DNA of 17,904 nt from positions 6,834 through 24,737 of the forward strand of contig MU602743.1 in the NCBI GenBank assembly GCA_025201865.1, written 5' to 3'. Under the pieces are notes generated by a model. That model did no database searches. It had not been told where the DNA came from and was given only the letters and a program-made list of their open reading frames with translations. A program made the position numbers and the translations under genes. Positions 12,303-17,904 of the stretch are shown here, one piece after another. Each line of letters opens with the position of its first letter. Positions within the stretch are counted from its first letter, which is position 1. The stretch comes from Ramicandelaber brevisporus (taxonomy: Eukaryota; Kickxellomycota; Ramicandelaberales; Ramicandelaberaceae).

Positions 12303-15300
12303 ATGGTAGCCAACGGTGCCATTGGTGCATCCCCTGACGGCCGATACATTGTGGAGGCGCTGTATGACTTTGGCAGTGCAAATCCTGGTGACCTGGCGTT
12401 TGCGAAAGGCGATCTGATTGAAACCACCGACTGCAGCAATCCACAATGGTGGAAGGGATCATTGATGAATCATGGCAAGGTTGGTCAGTTTCCATCAGCA
12501 TTTGTACGCATCATGTACCAGCTCGCAGCTCCTGCTATCATTGAACCAGTTGATTCAGCAGTGGCCATTACATCTGTGCCCACAATGTCGTCTACATCTA
12601 TTCAAGCTACAGCAGCGACTACAGCGGCAACGACAACAACAGTGATGCATCAGCCAACACCTGTTGGAATCACTCGGCCAGCGTCGCAGTTTTTGAACAG
12701 TGGAGGAAAAGTGACTGGAAATGGCAGTGCTCACTCACTTGCTCTTGGTGCGTCACATTTACACTCCATGATATACGGCAACGACATTCCCATTCCATCG
12801 TCATCAGCAACGGCAGCAACAGCAGTAGCAGTAACAGAGAGTAAGGTGGCACTTAATAGACCAACGTCGAGTTATACATTGACATCATCAGGTAGTCATC
12901 ATGATTTACGTAACACAAGATTACAACAGCAACAGTATTCAACATCTGCATTCACACCAGCAGTAAATCCACTTGCCACTGCGCCACCTGTGACCACCAC
13001 TGCAATCACAGCATCGCAGACATCATTGTATTCAACACCATATGGATCCAGTGCCAATGTCGCTGTTCAAGCTGGAGCAGCATCGCACGGATTGGCTGCT
13101 GCTGCTTCTGCATTGTCGCCAACTCAATCAGTGTTTGCATCAGCATTGCCAACCTCAGTCGCTCATTTGCCACAGCGTCCTTCTAATCGAGCTGAGATTG
13201 CTGCGGGTTCATCCCCAGCTGTGCCCAATGCGTCATCACCAGCGGCTAATCACATTACGCCGACTGGCTCGCGAGTCCATCTCCCACGCGCGCAGCAGCA
13301 ACAGTTGCTAATTAAGCAAGAACAAGAAAAGAAGGATGCAGAATTATCGGATCTTGAAAGTGCATTGCTTTGTCTGGCAGATACTGAGATTGAAGTGATG
13401 AATCACAATGCACAAGTAACCGAGAGAAACAAGATGATACACGCTGCTTCCGGTGCAAGAGTCAAAGTCATGTATCAAGATATCGATGACAATATTAATC
13501 ACAACGACATGGTTCGTTCCCCACCACCTCCACCGCCTCTACCGCCACAGCCAGCCAAAACAAAGTCACAAGTGTCAGAACAACCGCAGCATACACCACA
13601 GCCAGAGAAGGAACGTCACTCAGCCAATGAAACTACTCAGCCGCCTCCACTGCCTCCTCCGCCTGTTCCTGAGCCACCAGCTGCAACGGCATCGTCGAGC
13701 GAAGAACAGATTGCAATGCCTCTCCCACCCCCAATTCCTCCTCCACCTGTCATTTCAGAGCAATATACACAGTCTCAGCCACCACAGCCATCACAGCCAC
13801 AACCACAGCTACAGCAGCCACAGCAGCCACTTTATCAGCAACAGCAGCAGCAAGTTCAGTATACCCAGCATGTCACAGCTCCTGTGATGCCACCGCCGGT
13901 TGTTCAATATCAACAGCCATACATTTATCCTGGTTATCAACAGCCTGTTTATTATCAGCCGCAGCCATCCATGTATCTCCCCCAGCAGTCAATGTACATT
14001 CCAGCCGCTGCGCCACAGCCAGATTACTATGGACAATTCCAGCAGAATCCACACATGCAGTCAGCCATCATGCAACCTTCAGTGTTAGATTTACGTCCGC
14101 AGCAATCTATGATTAACAATGGTGCGCCACCAGCCATCTATCCAACTATGCCATCCATTCAGCATCAACAACAATCTCTACAGCCAACTCAGTTCAGTCA
14201 GATTTACAGCGGCAGCCGTCCACATAGTCCAGCACACAATCGACAGTCACCCCAGCCTACTGCTACTTCTACTAGTATTGCGACTACTGCTGCTACTACA
14301 GTTAACGTCACTACTGCTGTGGCTCCATCAGCTACTGCGGCTACTGTGCAGCGGATCGCGTCTCCTGCCACTGCCTCTGGTACACCTTCAAATCGACCGC
14401 TACCTGTGCCTCCTCCTGTATCACAGTCTCAATTGAGCCAAACTCGCGCCACTCCGGTCACAGCAGCCAATCAACCGGTGACTACTCCAACTACCGCATC
14501 TTTCCAGCCAGCGCTGCAACATCAACTTAGAGATGAACCTCAGAAGGAGTCGAAGGATGCACGGCGTCCATTGCGCGTTTCTGAATTGCCAGATAACGTG
14601 ATTGCGAATGTGCATGCACCAGGTGGAGAACAGTTTGGAAGCACAATGATTGGTGGAGAGAATGTTATTGAATCAACTCCAAGTAAGCAGCCAGTTAACA
14701 TGGTTTCTACTATTGAAGAAGAGGAGGATGTTGATGAAGCCATTGGTATTGATGCCAGTATTGTAGACACAGCCAATGCCATTAATGCACTGAACGATGG
14801 AATGTCAGCACTAGCTCTAAAGAAGGATACAACAACAGCAGCAACAGCAGCTGTTGACCAAGTTTTGGCACAGAGCAGTGGTAACGATAGCAGTAGCAGC
14901 ACACCGCAGCAGCCACCAGTGACAGCATCGCCCGAGTCTACTAGAATGTACTCATCTGGATTTGAGGCTCGGGCAGCAGCATCTCTGGCCATGATGGTTA
15001 ATGAACCTCCGCCATCATCACTGCAATCTACACCAACAGCAACAGGCAGAAGACAGCAGAGCAGTGCACTCTCTCGACCATTGAGCGAGATATCAACGCC
15101 TGATGTTGCAGCCAGAGCGAGCACAACCACAGCTGTAGCCACACCAGTATTGCCATGGATATCGTCATCATCTGGGCCAAGTATTGTATCTGACCGACCA
15201 CTGTCAGTCGCAACTACTACGTCATCGCCAACTGCAACGTCTCACTCGCCTGCTCCTGTTCGATTCCTCTCTGCCGCTCCATCTGCCTCAGTGTCATCAA

Positions 15301-17819
15301 TTGCTGGTGTGACACCCCCAGCACCAGGTCAAGCCGGCCAATATGTCGATGGACCGGTTCTTGCACCTGGACAGAGCGCCACCCGGTTTATCCGACAGTT
15401 GGCACCGGTTGTTGATTCATATCTAGGGGCACCTAGGCGCAGAATCCAGCCCCGTGAGCAGTTTGACTTCAGCACGGTTGACAAGTATGTTAGAACAGTT
15501 AGATTGACTCATCGGGATTCAAGTGTTGAATTATTTGCAAAAAGTGTGGCGCGTCCTTACAAATCAGACATGGATAAGGCACGTGCATTGTTCAAGTGGA
15601 TTTCAGAGAATGTAAAATATGATCCAATGGCCTTTTCAATGCCTGCCATCGTGCGTCCAATCCAGAATAATAACAATAACAATGGCAATATTGGTGAAAG
15701 TAGTATAATGTTTTTGAAAAGTGGCACTTCTGGAGCGGGAGGCGATTCTGTGGAAATCTCGCCGCCATATGTTCCAACATCCCGCAGCAATGTTTTGGAG
15801 GAAATTGACACAACTCAACGATATTCACTCTGTGTTGGAGATGATGAGAGAGCAGAGGATGTCTTGCGCAGTCAAAAGAGTGGAAGAAGTGGATTTGCGC
15901 TGTTGTTTGATAAAATGGCCAAATCGATAGGATTAAAGACGACTATTGTTTATGGTTACTTGCGCTCACCTGCCGACACGCCGTATGATGGCAATTTTAT
16001 CCCTGATGCTAACCATGCCTGGAATGTGGTTTTGGTCGGTCCTGAATACAGATTTATAGATTGTGGCGCTGCATCTTTGTCTCATCCCGCCCTGTCTGCA
16101 TGTCAAGCTCATTTGAGAATAGGTGCAGGAGCATTAATGAGTGGTGGAGCTAATGCATCATCATCGACAGCTGCTGTATCTGGCTATGGATCGCCTGCAA
16201 TGTCAGTCTCTAACTCATCAATGGCTAGTTTTGTTTCAACCAACGGCGTTGGCCGACCGAGAACACCCGAGAATCGCAGCTCGGGAATATTTACAGGACT
16301 TCCTTCGTTGGCTGGAGCTAGAAACAGAACCGCTTCAAACTCATCGTTAACCTCGCCAGTTCAGAGCATTGGTGGCATCTTGAAGCCTAGAAATCGTAGC
16401 AACAGTGGTGATGTATCCAGCATGATTTCAATAATTCCAACTTTATCCAATCAATATTCACAGCAGCAGCAGCAGCAGAGACAGTCTAGAAATGACCGTA
16501 GACAGAGTGGTGGCAGAGGCAGCTCAACTCCTCCGCCTGCATTTGGCAATGGCAGCTCTGCCAACCTCTATAGCTCATCAGCATTGGATAGCTTTACTGG
16601 TGCAGCATTGTCAGCGGATGATCATTATTTCTTGACAGATCCAAAAGAATTAGTTTACACTCACTTTGCAGCTGAGCCTCAGCACCAGTTCTTGCATCCC
16701 ATTGTACCTGCCTCTGTGTATTGGTCTCTTCCCTTTGTTTGCTCTCCTTACTTTATTCATCGAGTGAGAATCCGCAGTCAAGAGTCGCGTGGCGGCGTAA
16801 TGGAAATTAATGGCACAAAGGATCATTCTCTTGTTTTGGAGCTTGGAAAGAGTCCAGTTGAAACTGATGGCGACAACTGGTCAATGGATGTTCCTGATAT
16901 TGGTGTTTATGCCGAGGTCGAAGTCATTGGAACAGCAAAGCCACGCAACAACAATGGAAACAATATCACCAACTTCCCATCACTTGGCAGCACATGCCAG
17001 TCATCGTTTGCACTGTCTGGTGGCGGTAACGAGAGCTTTGCTAGTTTTGCGTATCCAGCTGGTCATGGCGAAGGCGGTGCAACTGGCATACCTGGTTATT
17101 ACTCTAATAACAACAGTGGAACTCGTATCATCGCTCGTCGTAAGCCACTTGTACGCGGCGCTATCCACAAGGGCCGCCGATTTGCGACAATTACTATTGC
17201 TGGCTCTGACACCATGCACGGCATCCTGCGAGTCTACATTGGCGAGCGTGCCAAGAATCCATCTCAGAGCCCCATCAATGCCACAACGTATCCGTTTGCA
17301 TTCTCGATGCGCATTGTCCCTCGTCCACCTGCTCCAACCACCGGCTTCGGTCTCGGTCTCGACACCTCCGCCCCAAACAGCATGAACGGCTCACTCTCAG
17401 CTGGCTCTCAAAACATCTCCAACAGCTACAATGGCAGCTACGGCGCTCGCTTTGCTGCAGCTCACGCAGCCACGACTGGCGTTGGTTACGGCACATATGT
17501 GCAACACCACAACGACTGGGTCACAATGCACGCTGCCCCACTCGAGTTTTACATCAACGAACCCGTACGTGGCACATTGCGAGTTGGCCATCCATACAGG
17601 TTTAGTGTACACAAGGTTGGTGAATCTGAACACAGACACACTAAACTGATGGTAAGAGCGCCATCGCAACATGTGGCCAAGTTTACATTCCAACCCCATG
17701 ATCAGTGCCATGTGCTCGAAAAGTATGCACCGACAGAACTGGGAACGCTGGAGATTGTGTATGATGTTGGTCGTAGTAAGAACTACATGGTTATTGCGTC
17801 GTACAGAGTTACTAAATGA
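12303..17819 (+). CDS. Cyk3-like cytokinesis protein: SH3, inactive transglutaminase-like domain, FLTDP C-terminal domain
   Basis: A 1838-residue protein matching the architecture of fungal Cyk3, an actomyosin-ring and septum factor. An SH3 domain fills residues 14-70 (ALYDF 19-23, WW 49-50, FPSAFV 63-68). A short coiled-coil-like stretch (about 333-395) and proline-rich runs (from about 407) follow, then about 500 residues of Q, S and T low complexity. The transglutaminase-like domain spans about 1054-1265: FKWISENVKYDP near 1097, SGRSGFALLF near 1193-1202, NHAW with H1238, and FIDC with D1253. The position of the nucleophilic Cys is Arg or Ser here, so His and Asp are kept but the Cys is lost, as known for Cyk3. 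A low-complexity insert follows, then a C-terminal domain from about 1439 (HYFLTDPKELVYTHF, LHPIVPASVYWSLPFVCSPYF) to the end (ASYRVTK). That domain is shared with Cyk3 and the animal KY proteins. In yeast the SH3 domain binds proline motifs of Inn1. The start ATG has G at -3. Single exon. Confidence 0.9.
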   Translation: MVANGAIGASPDGRYIVEALYDFGSANPGDLAFAKGDLIETTDCSNPQWWKGSLMNHGKVGQFPSAFVRIMYQLAAPAIIEPVDSAVAITSVPTMSSTSIQATAATTAATTTTVMHQPTPVGITRPASQFLNSGGKVTGNGSAHSLALGASHLHSMIYGNDIPIPSSSATAATAVAVTESKVALNRPTSSYTLTSSGSHHDLRNTRLQQQQYSTSAFTPAVNPLATAPPVTTTAITASQTSLYSTPYGSSANVAVQAGAASHGLAAAASALSPTQSVFASALPTSVAHLPQRPSNRAEIAAGSSPAVPNASSPAANHITPTGSRVHLPRAQQQQLLIKQEQEKKDAELSDLESALLCLADTEIEVMNHNAQVTERNKMIHAASGARVKVMYQDIDDNINHNDMVRSPPPPPPLPPQPAKTKSQVSEQPQHTPQPEKERHSANETTQPPPLPPPPVPEPPAATASSSEEQIAMPLPPPIPPPPVISEQYTQSQPPQPSQPQPQLQQPQQPLYQQQQQQVQYTQHVTAPVMPPPVVQYQQPYIYPGYQQPVYYQPQPSMYLPQQSMYIPAAAPQPDYYGQFQQNPHMQSAIMQPSVLDLRPQQSMINNGAPPAIYPTMPSIQHQQQSLQPTQFSQIYSGSRPHSPAHNRQSPQPTATSTSIATTAATTVNVTTAVAPSATAATVQRIASPATASGTPSNRPLPVPPPVSQSQLSQTRATPVTAANQPVTTPTTASFQPALQHQLRDEPQKESKDARRPLRVSELPDNVIANVHAPGGEQFGSTMIGGENVIESTPSKQPVNMVSTIEEEEDVDEAIGIDASIVDTANAINALNDGMSALALKKDTTTAATAAVDQVLAQSSGNDSSSSTPQQPPVTASPESTRMYSSGFEARAAASLAMMVNEPPPSSLQSTPTATGRRQQSSALSRPLSEISTPDVAARASTTTAVATPVLPWISSSSGPSIVSDRPLSVATTTSSPTATSHSPAPVRFLSAAPSASVSSIAGVTPPAPGQAGQYVDGPVLAPGQSATRFIRQLAPVVDSYLGAPRRRIQPREQFDFSTVDKYVRTVRLTHRDSSVELFAKSVARPYKSDMDKARALFKWISENVKYDPMAFSMPAIVRPIQNNNNNNGNIGESSIMFLKSGTSGAGGDSVEISPPYVPTSRSNVLEEIDTTQRYSLCVGDDERAEDVLRSQKSGRSGFALLFDKMAKSIGLKTTIVYGYLRSPADTPYDGNFIPDANHAWNVVLVGPEYRFIDCGAASLSHPALSACQAHLRIGAGALMSGGANASSSTAAVSGYGSPAMSVSNSSMASFVSTNGVGRPRTPENRSSGIFTGLPSLAGARNRTASNSSLTSPVQSIGGILKPRNRSNSGDVSSMISIIPTLSNQYSQQQQQQRQSRNDRRQSGGRGSSTPPPAFGNGSSANLYSSSALDSFTGAALSADDHYFLTDPKELVYTHFAAEPQHQFLHPIVPASVYWSLPFVCSPYFIHRVRIRSQESRGGVMEINGTKDHSLVLELGKSPVETDGDNWSMDVPDIGVYAEVEVIGTAKPRNNNGNNITNFPSLGSTCQSSFALSGGGNESFASFAYPAGHGEGGATGIPGYYSNNNSGTRIIARRKPLVRGAIHKGRRFATITIAGSDTMHGILRVYIGERAKNPSQSPINATTYPFAFSMRIVPRPPAPTTGFGLGLDTSAPNSMNGSLSAGSQNISNSYNGSYGARFAAAHAATTGVGYGTYVQHHNDWVTMHAAPLEFYINEPVRGTLRVGHPYRFSVHKVGESEHRHTKLMVRAPSQHVAKFTFQPHDQCHVLEKYAPTELGTLEIVYDVGRSKNYMVIASYRVTK

Positions 17820-17904
17820 GTTTCCTTGGTGACTGATTAATATTCCCTTTCTCTTTTTCGTTTATTCCACATTTCCATTTGTTTTCATTCATTCATTCAT
17901 TCAT
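17820..17904 (+). repeat. 3' flank of the Cyk3-like gene ending in (TTCA)n
   Basis: The 85 bases after the TGA are CT-rich. From 17884 they become five exact TTCA units that run off the window edge, so the full microsatellite length is unknown. No AATAAA is present in this part. Confidence 0.8.

Noticed and set aside
14540-15142. 200-codon minus-strand frame inside the Cyk3-like gene
   Set aside because: It is antisense shadow of Ser/Thr/Ala-rich coding sequence with no domain.
12303-17819. Calling the transglutaminase-like protein an active enzyme
   Set aside because: The catalytic cysteine is absent at the expected place and the domain order matches the non-enzymatic Cyk3 group.

Overview
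This is nuclear DNA from a eukaryote. It carries the C-terminus of a cytosolic Hsp70 ending in EEVD, ribosomal protein eS25, a Swi5 recombination factor and a very long SH3/transglutaminase-like protein of the Cyk3 (cytokinesis protein 3) type. Every gene reads as one uninterrupted exon over its coding part. Glutamine, proline, serine and histidine low-complexity tracts are very common, and TAA, TAG and TGA act as normal stops. The Cyk3 architecture (N-terminal SH3, central transglutaminase fold without its cysteine, C-terminal 'FLTDP' domain) points to a fungus or close relative, possibly an early-diverging intron-poor lineage. I cannot name the organism. ATG starts were used throughout: several long open frames that begin only at GTG or TTG were trimmed or dropped.

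Layout. 1-601 (+): end of an Hsp70 gene. 602-1742: no convincing gene; about 1 kb of strand-asymmetric, pyrimidine-rich simple sequence holding a duplicated TATATATAG and successive tandem arrays with periods of about 6, 12, 7, 17 and 20 bp. 1743-2789 (+): a 348-residue single-pass membrane protein with a Ser/Thr-rich tail, not recognised. 2790-3095: AT-rich gap where two genes converge. 3096-8996 (-): a 1966-residue Q/P-rich protein with a split FYVE-like zinc finger and a C-terminal RING-like finger, not recognised. 8997-9856: leader of that gene and 3' region of the next. 9857-10708 (-): Swi5 domain joined through polyQ-polyP to an unrecognised N-terminal domain, with an overlapping upstream ORF. 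10709-11058: divergent promoter region. 11059-11472 (+): eS25 with an unusual Ala/Lys C-terminal extension. 11473-12302: eS25 3' end and the leader of the next gene. 12303-17819 (+): Cyk3-like protein. 17820-17904: 3' flank ending in a TTCA microsatellite.

The genes do not form an operon or pathway. They cover protein folding, translation, recombination and cytokinesis, with two unknowns. Two groups of codon use are visible. Hsp70 and eS25 use C-ending codons and only CCA for proline (14 of 14), as expected for high expression. The long regulatory-type proteins use mixed, more AT-rich codons. The strongest leads are the heptamer array that reads as the same peptide repeat in all three frames, the Swi5 fusion with its ATGA-overlapping uORF, the FYVE-like/RING-like giant protein, and the eS25 tail. 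No mobile element, CRISPR, rRNA or tRNA gene was seen.
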